Shown here piece after piece: positions 54,229 to 63,144 of a stretch of 64,000 bases of DNA. The DNA lies in assembly GCF_936925435.1 (NCBI RefSeq), contig NZ_CAKZHQ010000023.1, positions 1-64,000 of the forward strand. Direction: 5' to 3'. Position numbers and translations under genes: made by a program. How positions within the stretch are numbered: position 1 is the first letter of the stretch; each line of letters starts with the position of its first letter. This stretch comes from an uncultured Ramlibacter sp. (GTDB lineage Bacteria > Pseudomonadota > Gammaproteobacteria > Burkholderiales > Burkholderiaceae_C). The notes under the pieces are model-generated. The model was not told the origin of the DNA. It made no database searches and saw only the letters and a list, made by a program, of their open reading frames with translations.

Positions 54229-55912
54229 ACGCAATGACCGAGCCCCTGCTGTTCCAGCAGGGCGGCCGTGAACTGGTGCGCTTTGCCACCCATCCAAGCA
54301 AGTACCAGCACTGGACGCTGAGCGTGGAGGGCGAGGTGGCCCGGCTGGAGCTGGACATCAACGAGGACGGCGGCATCAAGCCGGGCTACAAGCTCAAGTT
54401 GAACAGCTACGACCTGGGCGTGGACATCGAGCTGCACGACGCGATCAACCGCGTGCGCTTCGAACACCCCTCGGTCAAGGTCGTGGTGTTCGAGTCGGGC
54501 AAGGAGAAGATCTGGTGCTCGGGCGCCAACATCTACATGCTGGGCCTGAGCACCCACGGCTGGAAGGTCAACTTCTGCAAGTTCACCAACGAGACGCGCA
54601 ACGGCCTGGAAGACTCCTCGCGCAACGACGGCCTCAAGTCCATCGCCGCCGTGACCGGCGCCTGCGCCGGCGGCGGCTACGAACTGGCCCTGGCCTGTGA
54701 CCGCATCGTCATGGTCGATGACCGCTCGTCCACCGTCAGCCTGCCCGAGGTGCCGCTGCTGGGCGTGCTGCCCGGCACCGGCGGCCTGACCCGCGTGACC
54801 GACAAGCGCAAGGTGCGGCGCGACCTGGCCGACATCTTCTGCACCACCAGCGAAGGGGTGCGCGCCGACCGCGCGAAAGACTGGAAGCTGATCGACGGCC
54901 TGGCCAAGCCGCAGCAGTTCGCACAGCTTCTTGCTACAGAAATCGAAGCGCTCAAGGCACAATCCACGCGGTCTACCGGCCAAAAAGGCATTGAGTTGAC
55001 GCCTTTGAGCGTGACCATTGACGAGGCCGGCTACCACTACAGCACGGTGGACGCCAAGGTCGACCGCGCGGCCCGCGTCGCCACCATCACGGTGAGCGCA
55101 CCCACGGCGGCCGTCGAATCCACGCCGCAGGCCATCGAGGCCGTCGGCGCCAACTGGTGGCCTTTGACCCTGGCGCGCGAACTGGACGACCTGATCCTGA
55201 ACCTGCGCACCAACGAGCTGGAAACCGGCACCTGGGTCATCCAGACCCGCGGTGATGCCAAGCGCGTGGTGCAGGCCGATGCGGTCCTTGAAGCCCACAA
55301 GGACCATTGGCTGGTCAAGGAAACCATAGGCGCTTTGCGCCGCACGCTGGCCCGCCTGGACGTGACCAGCCGCTCGCTGATCGCCCTGGTCGACGCCGGC
55401 TCCTGCTTTGCCGGGACGTTTTATGAACTGGCCCTGGCCTGCGACCGCATCTACATGCTGGACCTGCCTGACGCGCCCGACGCTGCACCGGCGCTGCAAC
55501 TGAACGCCGCCAACTTCGGCCGCTACCCGGTGGTCAATGGCCTGACGCGCTTGCAGACGCGCTTTTGTGAAGACGCCGCCACCATCGCCCAACTGCAAGG
55601 CCTGCAGGACAGCGCGCTGCGCGCCGACCAGGCCCTGGGCCTGGGCCTGGTGACGCTGACGCCCGACGACATCGATTGGGACGATGAGATCCGCATCATG
55701 CTGGAGGAGCGCGCCTCGCTCTCGCCCGACGCCATGACCGGCCTGGAAGCCTCGCTGCGCTTTCCCGGCAAGGAGACCATGGAGACGCGCATCTTCGGCC
55801 GCCTCTCGGCTTGGCAGAACTGGATCTTCATCCGCCCGAACGCCGTGGGCGAGGACGGCGCACTGAAACTCTTCGGCACCGGCAAGAAAGCCAAATTTGA
55901 TTGGAAGCGCGT

Positions 55913-55916
<4 letters not shown>
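54225..55916 (+). CDS. boxC: BoxC, 2,3-epoxybenzoyl-CoA dihydrolase
   Basis: A 563-residue enoyl-CoA hydratase/crotonase-fold enzyme that opens 2,3-epoxybenzoyl-CoA with water to give 3,4-dehydroadipyl-CoA semialdehyde and formate. CoA-binding/oxyanion regions KEKIWCSGANIYMLG and AVTGACAGGGYELALACDR are BoxC hallmarks. The middle (about residues 236-262, LLATEIEALKAQSTRSTGQK) is repeat-like, AT-richer and poorly conserved. Overlaps boxR by four bases and boxB by four bases. Confidence 0.94.
54925..55005. repeat. Degenerate interspersed repeat inserted in frame in boxC
   Basis: The segment contains CTTGCTACAGAAATCGAAGC and GGCCAAAAAGGCATTGAG, words typical of the interspersed repeat recognised in livG and the ligase gene. 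It encodes a variable linker and keeps the frame. Lower GC than the surrounding sequence. Confidence 0.45.
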
Positions 55917-57337
<1,421 letters not shown>

Positions 57338-57373
57338 GACGCGCGTCCCGCCGGCCGGCGGGGTGGCCGTTTT

Positions 57374-57724
57374 CTAGCGGCCCATGCGCCGGTTGTAGGC
57401 CGAGGTCCAGCGCTCGGCCAGCGTCGGGTTGGCCTCCTTGGAGTCCGGCGCGTTGAAGGCCACCTTCAGGCTCTTGTCTGCCTGCTGCTGCAGGTCCACC
57501 GTTACCGCCGCGCCGGCCTTGCTGCCGCTGATGCGGCCCTGGCTGCGGTCGGCCCGCGTCACCTGCACGCCGGTGTCGTTCAGCGCGCCCAGGGCGGCAT
57601 CCCAGGAGCGGTCGAAGTCGGCCGGCAGGGTCGTGCCAGTGGGCGCGTAGTACGGGTAGTAAGGATAGGCGCAGCCGCCGATCAGGACGCAGGTGAGGCT
57701 GCTGAGGCAAAGAAGTCGGCGCAT
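57374..57724 (-). CDS. Small lipoprotein
   Basis: A 116-residue lipoprotein with signal peptide MRRLLCLSSLTCVLIGGC; the lipobox LIGGC predicts modification of the Cys at residue 18. The mature part starts with a Tyr/Pro-rich stretch (AYPYYPYYAP) followed by a domain with FDRSWDAALGALNDTGVQV and ISGSKAGAAVTVDLQ. Envelope-located, function unknown. Convergent with boxB, 36 bases away. The ATG at 57724 was chosen for the lipoprotein signal. Confidence 0.75.
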   Translation of the reverse strand: MRRLLCLSSLTCVLIGGCAYPYYPYYAPTGTTLPADFDRSWDAALGALNDTGVQVTRADRSQGRISGSKAGAAVTVDLQQQADKSLKVAFNAPDSKEANPTLAERWTSAYNRRMGR

Positions 57725-57826
57725 GGTCTTTTCCGGGGTGGATGTGATGGCAAAAGTATAGGCCTCGCCGACTTCTGACAACGAAGGTCGGGCTGGTCTG
57801 GGCTCACAGCGTAGAATGCGTCACTT

Positions 57827-57903
<77 letters not shown>

Positions 57904-57910
57904 TTTCACA

Positions 57911-57949
57911 AGGGTTAGCCGGTAAGTGCCAGCTAACCCTTTCTCTTTT
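57911..57949 (+). terminator. tRNA-Pro transcription terminator
   Basis: Inverted repeat AGGGTTAGC / GCTAACCCT (9-base arms, 12-base loop, 57911-57919 and 57932-57940) followed by the pyrimidine/T-rich TTCTCTTTT. It ends the tRNA transcript and lies 42 bases before the end of the integrase gene. Confidence 0.8.
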
Positions 57950-57969
57950 GCGCGACTATTTGCGCGACT
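57949..57969. repeat. Direct repeat TGCGCGACT-att-TGCGCGACT near the integrase
   Basis: The 9-base word TGCGCGACT is repeated with a 12-base period just outside the tRNA terminator, 13 bases before the integrase stop. Short direct repeats beside an integrase at a tRNA gene are typical of integrase arm-binding sites or of the attachment core region. The actual crossover point cannot be set without the other end of the element. Confidence 0.55.
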
Positions 57970-57981
57970 TTTTCCACTTCT

Positions 57982-59106
57982 CTACCCGTTGACCACGCGC
58001 AGGACCATCGTCCGGTCCTTCGCCTTCGTCACGCTGTTGGCGGCCTTCAGCAAACGCTCCAGGGTGGCCGTGGCGTAGTGCTGGGCCATCCCCTCGACCG
58101 CGTGCCCCAGCAGCAAGCTCCGGTCTTCCTCCGGCACCCCGGCGTCGCGCAAGCGCTGGCCGAACGTGTGCCGCAGGTCGTGCACCCGCACCTGCTGCAA
58201 CCCCACCGCCGTCCGCGCCTCCTGGAACGCCGTGTTGTTCATCGAACCGACGCGGCGATAGGGCATCACCGGTGCCAGGTCGAGGTTCTTCACGCGCTCC
58301 TTGCGGTAGACGAACACGAATTCACCATGCCGGTCCCGCTGCCGCTGCACGATGGCCCAGGCGACGTCATTGAGCACCAGGACGTGGCGCCGGCCGGATT
58401 TGAAGACCTCGGCCGGGATCACGAACACGCTGCGCTTCAGCTCAGGCACCTGGACCTCCCATTCCCAGCGGAGGCCACACACGTTCTCATCGCGCGCGCC
58501 GGTGTTCAGGGCGAACTCCACCATCGCCTGCAGGTGACCTGGCAGCCTTTTGAGCAGCTGGGCCTGTTCCTGCCTGTTGATGGGGTGAGGCTCCCGTTTG
58601 CGCGCCTTCTCGTCCAGCATCTCGATCAACGGCGCCGTCGCCAACCAGGGCTTTCCGCCGTCGCGCCACACCCGCGCGGCCCGGATCACCGTCGTGCGCA
58701 CCACCTCCAGCGAGCGGTTGATGGTCGAGTTCTTCACCCCATCGTCCTGCCGGTCGAGCTTGAAGCCCTCCAGCGCATCGTTGCAGACGTCCCGCATCGG
58801 CAGGGTGCCGATGAAGGGCAGCAGGTCAACGACGTGCCGGCTGATCATGCCCAGCGTGCGCACCTTGCGCTTCTCGCACTCGCTCAGGTACTTTTTTGCA
58901 GCATCCGCCCACAGGCGTTCATCGCCACGTCGAAGGCTGTTTGCCCGTTCGGCGTCGATTCCTGCCTGTTGGTTCCTGAGCCACGCTTCCGCAGCGTCCT
59001 GGCTGACCTTCCCGAGCCGTTCAAAGATTCGCTCTCCGAGGTACTGCTTGTTGACGACCCGGCTGCCGTCATCGGCGAGCTGGATCCCTCTTGTCCGAGT
59101 TCGCAT
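57982..59106 (-). CDS. Tyrosine-type site-specific integrase
   Basis: A 374-residue phage-type integrase. Catalytic residues visible: Arg in NTGARDENVCGLRW, His-x-x-Arg in VHDLRHTFGQRL, His in LLLGHAVEGM, and the Tyr nucleophile in AQHYATATLERL (about residue 346). N-terminal arm-binding domain about residues 1-65. It lies 79 bases after tRNA-Pro, pointing toward it, so the element most likely integrated at this tRNA. Its start is overlapped by the upstream gene by about 220 bases. Confidence 0.93.
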   Translation of the reverse strand: MRTRTRGIQLADDGSRVVNKQYLGERIFERLGKVSQDAAEAWLRNQQAGIDAERANSLRRGDERLWADAAKKYLSECEKRKVRTLGMISRHVVDLLPFIGTLPMRDVCNDALEGFKLDRQDDGVKNSTINRSLEVVRTTVIRAARVWRDGGKPWLATAPLIEMLDEKARKREPHPINRQEQAQLLKRLPGHLQAMVEFALNTGARDENVCGLRWEWEVQVPELKRSVFVIPAEVFKSGRRHVLVLNDVAWAIVQRQRDRHGEFVFVYRKERVKNLDLAPVMPYRRVGSMNNTAFQEARTAVGLQQVRVHDLRHTFGQRLRDAGVPEEDRSLLLGHAVEGMAQHYATATLERLLKAANSVTKAKDRTMVLRVVNG

Positions 59107-59333
59107 GGTTGTTCTCCTTTCTTCGGTTTGCGACCCGGGCGTCCATGGGCCTCTTTATACGCGTCCGCCAGCCGGTCCAGGTCCAGGCGGTCGAAGGCCA
59201 GGCTTTTTGGGCCCAGCGGGATCTCGGTCAGCTGCGGCCGCCACTCGGCGTCGAACTTGTTGCGGTCCACCCCCACGTAGCCCGGCGCATCCTTGTGCCG
59301 GACAAATCGGGGCTGCAGCAACATTTCAGCCAC
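58884..59333 (-). CDS. Excisionase-like/phage DNA-binding protein overlapping the integrase gene
   Basis: A 149-residue protein. The first ~70 residues (LLQPRFVRHKDAPGYVGVDRNKF to DRLDLDRLADAYKEAHGRPGRKP) resemble the small proteins encoded upstream of phage integrases, with a helix-turn-helix-like start (APGYVGVDRNKFD); the rest is low-complexity Ser/Arg-rich and is the part overlapped by the integrase frame. The 223-base overlap is unusually long. A regulatory or excisionase role is inferred from position only. Confidence 0.65.
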   Translation of the reverse strand: MAEMLLQPRFVRHKDAPGYVGVDRNKFDAEWRPQLTEIPLGPKSLAFDRLDLDRLADAYKEAHGRPGRKPKKGEQPCELGQEGSSSPMTAAGSSTSSTSESESLNGSGRSARTLRKRGSGTNRQESTPNGQTAFDVAMNACGRMLQKST

Positions 59334-59336
59334 GGC

Positions 59337-59750
59337 TCACCCCTCCTTGCCAGAGGACTGGCTGATAGCGGCGAGAGTTTCCTTGATCTGCGCACGGATG
59401 CCGCGTGAGTTGCCCCGGTCGCCATACAGGGCGATTTGCACCAAAGCCTCAATGGCGTCTTCATCGGGAGCCGCAGCCCGCAGAGCTACGGTAGCGTCAG
59501 GGCGGCGATTCCATTCCGCGACTGCCAATTCCTCGGTTGCCTTGAAGCCGCTTTGGCCGCCGCAGCCGCCCGGGCCTGCGGGCTTGTGGGCATCGCAGAT
59601 CACGGCGTAGCTTTCCGTGTGTGGGTAGGGGCCGTCATCCTCATCCCAGAACAAGGCGCTGGCCGCCTCAATGCTGAGGGCGTGTGAGTTGCCGCAGAAC
59701 GGGCAGGGAAGGAGGTCCGGGTAAGGCTTCGCCTCTTGTGTTTCAGTCAT
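59337..59750 (-). CDS. Lar-like restriction alleviation protein
   Basis: A 137-residue protein with an N-terminal Lar-type Zn-finger-like segment PCPFCGNSHALSIEA, a second Cys-containing part ICDAHKPAGPGGCGGQSGFKATEELAVAEWNRRP, and a C-terminal helical part. Lar proteins of Rac-like prophages modulate type I restriction in favour of phage DNA. The ATG at 59750 gives the family start; a longer frame is open upstream. Three bases upstream of the excisionase-like gene. Confidence 0.8.
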   Translation of the reverse strand: MTETQEAKPYPDLLPCPFCGNSHALSIEAASALFWDEDDGPYPHTESYAVICDAHKPAGPGGCGGQSGFKATEELAVAEWNRRPDATVALRAAAPDEDAIEALVQIALYGDRGNSRGIRAQIKETLAAISQSSGKEG

Positions 59751-60468
59751 GGCCGTCCTTGTTGGTGGAGAGGGCGGCGAACTGTTCGCGTGAGTAGGCG
59801 TCGTGGTCGGCGTGCGTCTTGAGCGGCAGCCTGGGCCAGTCTTCCGGCAGCAGGTCCAGCAGCCATCCGCCGAAGGCCGTGACGCTGTAGCGGCTGCGCC
59901 CCTCGAAATTCGCCGCACCCAGTTCGGCCAGCCGCTTCATCTGGTCGGCGTCAACGTCATAGGGCTGGTTGTCCTCGCAGGTCTCATAGAACCGGCGCAG
60001 GGCGGCGAGGTCATCGGGCTGCAGCCACCGCACCGCCTCCCCTGCTGGTGCTGGTGGCGCAGCAAGGGCAGCAAGGGCGGCACGGATGGTCTCGCGCTGC
60101 GCTGCCCACAGGCTGAACAGCATCATCTGCACCTTGCTCATGGACCGGGCCATCTCAGCGTCGGGCGCTGGCTTGCCTTTGGTCTTTTCGTACTCGGCGT
60201 CGATGGCGTCCATCAGCGCCAGCGCTTCCTCCGGCTTGACTGGCTCCATTTTCCAATCCACCAGGATTGCATTACGCAGGCTCGCCTCTTGTGCTGGTGC
60301 TGCGACGGCTGGCCCATCCCAGACAGGCGGCGGCATCCCTGCGTCGCCAAGGCGAACAATCGGCTGCACCACTGCTGGCGCTTCACCGGCTGCGCGGTCC
60401 GGGCAGTCAAGGCATCGCTGGCTGTCGTTGTCGCGCAGCTCGCAGCCGCCGCATCGGTCTTCGCTCAT
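59743..60468 (-). CDS. Phage/element hypothetical protein
   Basis: A 241-residue protein with an N-terminal Cys-rich start (SEDRCGGCELRDNDSQRCLDC), a middle acidic helix (EALALMDAIDAEYEKTKG) and a C-terminal conserved-looking segment with WLLDLLPEDWPRLPLKT. The Cys pattern suggests a small metal-binding region. Overlaps the Lar-like gene by eight bases and the next gene by four. No family recognised. The ATG at 60468 was chosen for the overlap. Confidence 0.65.
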   Translation of the reverse strand: MSEDRCGGCELRDNDSQRCLDCPDRAAGEAPAVVQPIVRLGDAGMPPPVWDGPAVAAPAQEASLRNAILVDWKMEPVKPEEALALMDAIDAEYEKTKGKPAPDAEMARSMSKVQMMLFSLWAAQRETIRAALAALAAPPAPAGEAVRWLQPDDLAALRRFYETCEDNQPYDVDADQMKRLAELGAANFEGRSRYSVTAFGGWLLDLLPEDWPRLPLKTHADHDAYSREQFAALSTNKDGHD

Positions 60469-61202
60469 GCTGCCTCCCCAGCACCACCCGAAGGGGCGGC
60501 AGCGCGGGCTGCGTCCAGTTCGGCAATAAATGCCTTGCGCCAGTCCGTGCCGTGGGCGAGGTAGCAGTTCAGCATCCTGCGCATCACGAACGCCTGTTCG
60601 GCTTCGGCCTTCGTGGCGATTTCGTGGCCAGCCGCCCGGAACACCTGCACGATGGGGATTGCCTGGAAGCACATGAAGCCCAGGATGAAGCGGGTTTCCT
60701 CATCGTCAGGCAGTTCCTTCGGCAGCTCTGCCGCTACAGCAGCGCCAGGAGCGGCGAGGGGGGCCGTTGCGCCGCCGAGTAGCCAGTCTTCCGGCTCACG
60801 ACCCAACACGCGATGTAGAGCTTCCCAGCCCCTGCGGCCGTACAGTGCCAGCTCAGCGTCTGACGGCGGTGCGCCACGCGGGCACCCTTGCAGGACGCCG
60901 CCTGTGCGCTCGCCTTGATAACTGGTTTCACTGGCGAAAAAGCGCAGCGTATTCCACAGCAGACTCAGCTCAGACGAGCCTGTGTCCACCAGCACCTCGC
61001 TTGCCGCCTGCACGCTCGGCACTGCAGCGCGGCGAGCGTAGAGTAGGCCGCGCCACGCGCCATCCACTTCCGAGTCGTCGTAGCCATCACCCGACCGGTT
61101 GAGCAGAATGGCGTCTTCGGCTGGATAGCCAATAGAAAATTCTTGGAGGGCCCACGCTTCAAACGCTGCGCGGTCATCTTCTCCGCTGTTGCTGGTGGTC
61201 AT
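60465..61202 (-). CDS. Phage/element hypothetical protein
   Basis: A 245-residue protein. It begins TTSNSGEDDRAAFEAWALQEF, a start shared by many early phage hypotheticals, contains VDGAWRGLLYARRAA and ends in a helical region (WRKAFIAELDAARAAAP). No catalytic motif seen. The GC-rich part near 60720-60760 codes an Ala-rich segment. Overlaps its neighbours on both sides by four bases, indicating one operon. Confidence 0.65.
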   Translation of the reverse strand: MTTSNSGEDDRAAFEAWALQEFSIGYPAEDAILLNRSGDGYDDSEVDGAWRGLLYARRAAVPSVQAASEVLVDTGSSELSLLWNTLRFFASETSYQGERTGGVLQGCPRGAPPSDAELALYGRRGWEALHRVLGREPEDWLLGGATAPLAAPGAAVAAELPKELPDDEETRFILGFMCFQAIPIVQVFRAAGHEIATKAEAEQAFVMRRMLNCYLAHGTDWRKAFIAELDAARAAAPSGGAGEAA

Positions 61203-61786
61203 GTGTTCTCCTGATGGGCGACTGGGGCGCTGGGAATGGGTTGCCAATGTGTCGGCACGATCTGGTTCGTGTCCCAAACGTCCTGCTCTGGATTCCAGAC
61301 CGCGCCGACCCAGCCGAGGTCGTCGCACCATTGCCCCTCGACCGAGCCGCCAGGGTTGAAGTCGGGGTCAATGAAGGCTTCGCAGAACAGGCGCAGCGGA
61401 AGACCATCCTTCGGCGCTGAATCGATGGTCTGCCACCCCTGTTCTGAGGGAGTAGATGCAGCCAGCCTGGAGACTTCGGCGCGGAGAGCGTTTTCAGCGT
61501 CCGCCAGTTTGGCGATGTTCGCCTCGCTCGGGTCGATGCACTGCGCTGTGACGGCCACGCGCACGGCTTTGTGCAGCGCCATCACCGTTTCCACACTCGC
61601 TCCCCCTGCATTGCTGGCAGGAGAAGCGGAGAGTGAGGCGCTGACCAATTCGGCGGCAGCGTGGCGGGCGTCACGGTGGCCGATCCTGTATGCACGGTGC
61701 TCGGGTGAGTGGGGCGCACCGCCGAAGGATGCGTTGCCGCGCAGATTCATGATTGCGGCGTGCAGTTTGTCGGCTTGTTCATTCAT
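61199..61786 (-). CDS. Phage/element hypothetical protein with QTIDSAPKDG motif
   Basis: A 195-residue protein. The N-terminal half is helical (NEQADKLHAAIMNLRGN), and the C-terminal half has the phage segment GWQTIDSAPKDG followed by WCDDLGWVGAVWNPEQDVW and PTHWQPIP. That C-terminal domain, a short Trp-rich motif, is common in phage genes of unknown function (DUF551-like). Overlaps the DUF4326 gene by eight bases. Confidence 0.65.
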   Translation of the reverse strand: MNEQADKLHAAIMNLRGNASFGGAPHSPEHRAYRIGHRDARHAAAELVSASLSASPASNAGGASVETVMALHKAVRVAVTAQCIDPSEANIAKLADAENALRAEVSRLAASTPSEQGWQTIDSAPKDGLPLRLFCEAFIDPDFNPGGSVEGQWCDDLGWVGAVWNPEQDVWDTNQIVPTHWQPIPSAPVAHQENT

Positions 61787-62111
61787 GGAAGTGGTCCTGG
61801 GTGGTGGGGATGGGATTCGCCAGCTCCAGCAGCACGTCCGCGTGGCAGAACTTGCCAGGCTTGCACCAGCAGGCGAGGTTCTTGCCGCGAAGATCAGGCA
61901 GCGCGGCCAGCAACGCGTCCTTTTGTTCACGAATTCCGGCCGTGCACGTATCGACCGTGAGCCATGTGTGAAAGGCCATCGCGCAGTCGGATTCGGTGCG
62001 GTCCTCCGTCACCTTGAACGGGTTGCCGTAGCGCGTGGTGCGGTCCACCTTCACGGTGTTGGGCGGCATCTTCCAACCCTTCGCCCGTGAAAGCTGAATA
62101 CGTTCAGGCAT
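61779..62111 (-). CDS. DUF4326-like protein
   Basis: A 110-residue protein resembling DUF4326: it begins with a Lys/Trp-rich segment (RAKGWKMPPNTVKVDRTTRYGNPF), and ends with GKNLACWCKPGKFCHADVLLELA, a Cys-containing segment with a CWCKPG motif typical of these small phage/plasmid proteins. Function unknown; possibly metal-binding. Confidence 0.75.
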   Translation of the reverse strand: MPERIQLSRAKGWKMPPNTVKVDRTTRYGNPFKVTEDRTESDCAMAFHTWLTVDTCTAGIREQKDALLAALPDLRGKNLACWCKPGKFCHADVLLELANPIPTTQDHFHE

Positions 62112-62162
62112 GGTTTTCCTTGATAGAACAGTTGATTCGACCGCCCTGATGGAGGGAGGGGG

Positions 62163-63074
62163 TCATGCGGCTTCCCGGATGAAAGTGATCAGGTCCTTGG
62201 CGACCTTGGGCACGACTGCATTGCCCAGCATGAAAGTCGCAGTGGTCACGTCTTCGGGCAGGATGGCGTCGGCGTCAAAGCCCATGAAGGCGCGGTTTTC
62301 CTCCCGGCTGGCCATGCGCATCCGGTCGCCGTCAACGATGCCCCAGCGGTTCTTTGTGGTGATAGTCCCGATGGGCCGGTCCAGGCTGCGCCCGGTGAGG
62401 CCGGAGCCGCCGCCGTAGTAGGGCATCACGAACCTGGCTCCCAGCTCGCGCCGGCCGCGCAGCACCCGGGCCCGCGTTGCTGGCACCTTGTCCGCCACCC
62501 GGGACCACGTTCCGCCGTCGAAGTCGATGACGCTGCGGGCGGCAACATGCGGGCAGCGGGACAGCTTCAGCTCCAGCGGGTGCTTGCTGCGCGTCAGCAC
62601 GATAAACAGGCGCTTGCGCTCCTGAGGTACGCCGTGGTCAGCCGAGTCGATCACGTTGGGCGAAATGGCATAGCCCAGCGCCGTCATCGCCGCGCACCAT
62701 GCCGGGTACAGGACCCACTTGGTGGCGAACTGCTTGACGTTCTCCACCACGATGACGGGCGGGCGGTGGCATTCCGCAGCCGTCACCACTGCCCAGGCGG
62801 TGCTGCGCAGGGCGTCGTGATGGGGCTTTTCCTTGCCGCGGGCGTTGCTGTGGCCCTGGCAGGCCGGGGAAGCCAGCAGGAGGTCATGGGCCGGAACGTC
62901 GCGCCAGTCGGTCTGCTGCAAGTCCTGGCAGGCATGGATGGCCTCCGGGTGGTTCTGCCTGTGGATTTCCACCGCCTCGGGCCAGTGGTTGCCCGCCCAG
63001 ACGACATTGCACCCGGCCTGCTTCGCCCCCGTGGAAAAGCCGCCAGCACCCGCAAAAAGATCAACTGCGTTCAT
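62163..63074 (-). CDS. DNA (cytosine-5-)-methyltransferase
   Basis: A 303-residue C5-cytosine methyltransferase. Motif I AVDLFAGAGGFSTGAKQAG (SAM binding), the catalytic-loop motif is SPACQGHS (Cys with Ala instead of the usual Pro before it), then VVENVKQFA (ENV motif), and GVPQERKRLF (motif VIII). Such enzymes modify the element's or host's DNA and protect it from restriction. No cognate endonuclease gene is visible next to it, so it is probably an orphan. The Pro-to-Ala change recurs in this phage-like subgroup as I recall it. Confidence 0.9.
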   Translation of the reverse strand: MNAVDLFAGAGGFSTGAKQAGCNVVWAGNHWPEAVEIHRQNHPEAIHACQDLQQTDWRDVPAHDLLLASPACQGHSNARGKEKPHHDALRSTAWAVVTAAECHRPPVIVVENVKQFATKWVLYPAWCAAMTALGYAISPNVIDSADHGVPQERKRLFIVLTRSKHPLELKLSRCPHVAARSVIDFDGGTWSRVADKVPATRARVLRGRRELGARFVMPYYGGGSGLTGRSLDRPIGTITTKNRWGIVDGDRMRMASREENRAFMGFDADAILPEDVTTATFMLGNAVVPKVAKDLITFIREAA

Positions 63075-63144
63075 GTTGTTCCAGCCTCTCTAGGCCGCTG
63101 TAATGAGTTGTTCAGCCTCTAACTGGCTGGGGGTGGGGTGCATT

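Noticed and set aside
57347..57362. Palindrome CCCGCCGGCCGGCGGG after boxB as terminator
   Set aside because: No loop and only a weak T-run (GTTTTC) after it; could be partial but not convincing.
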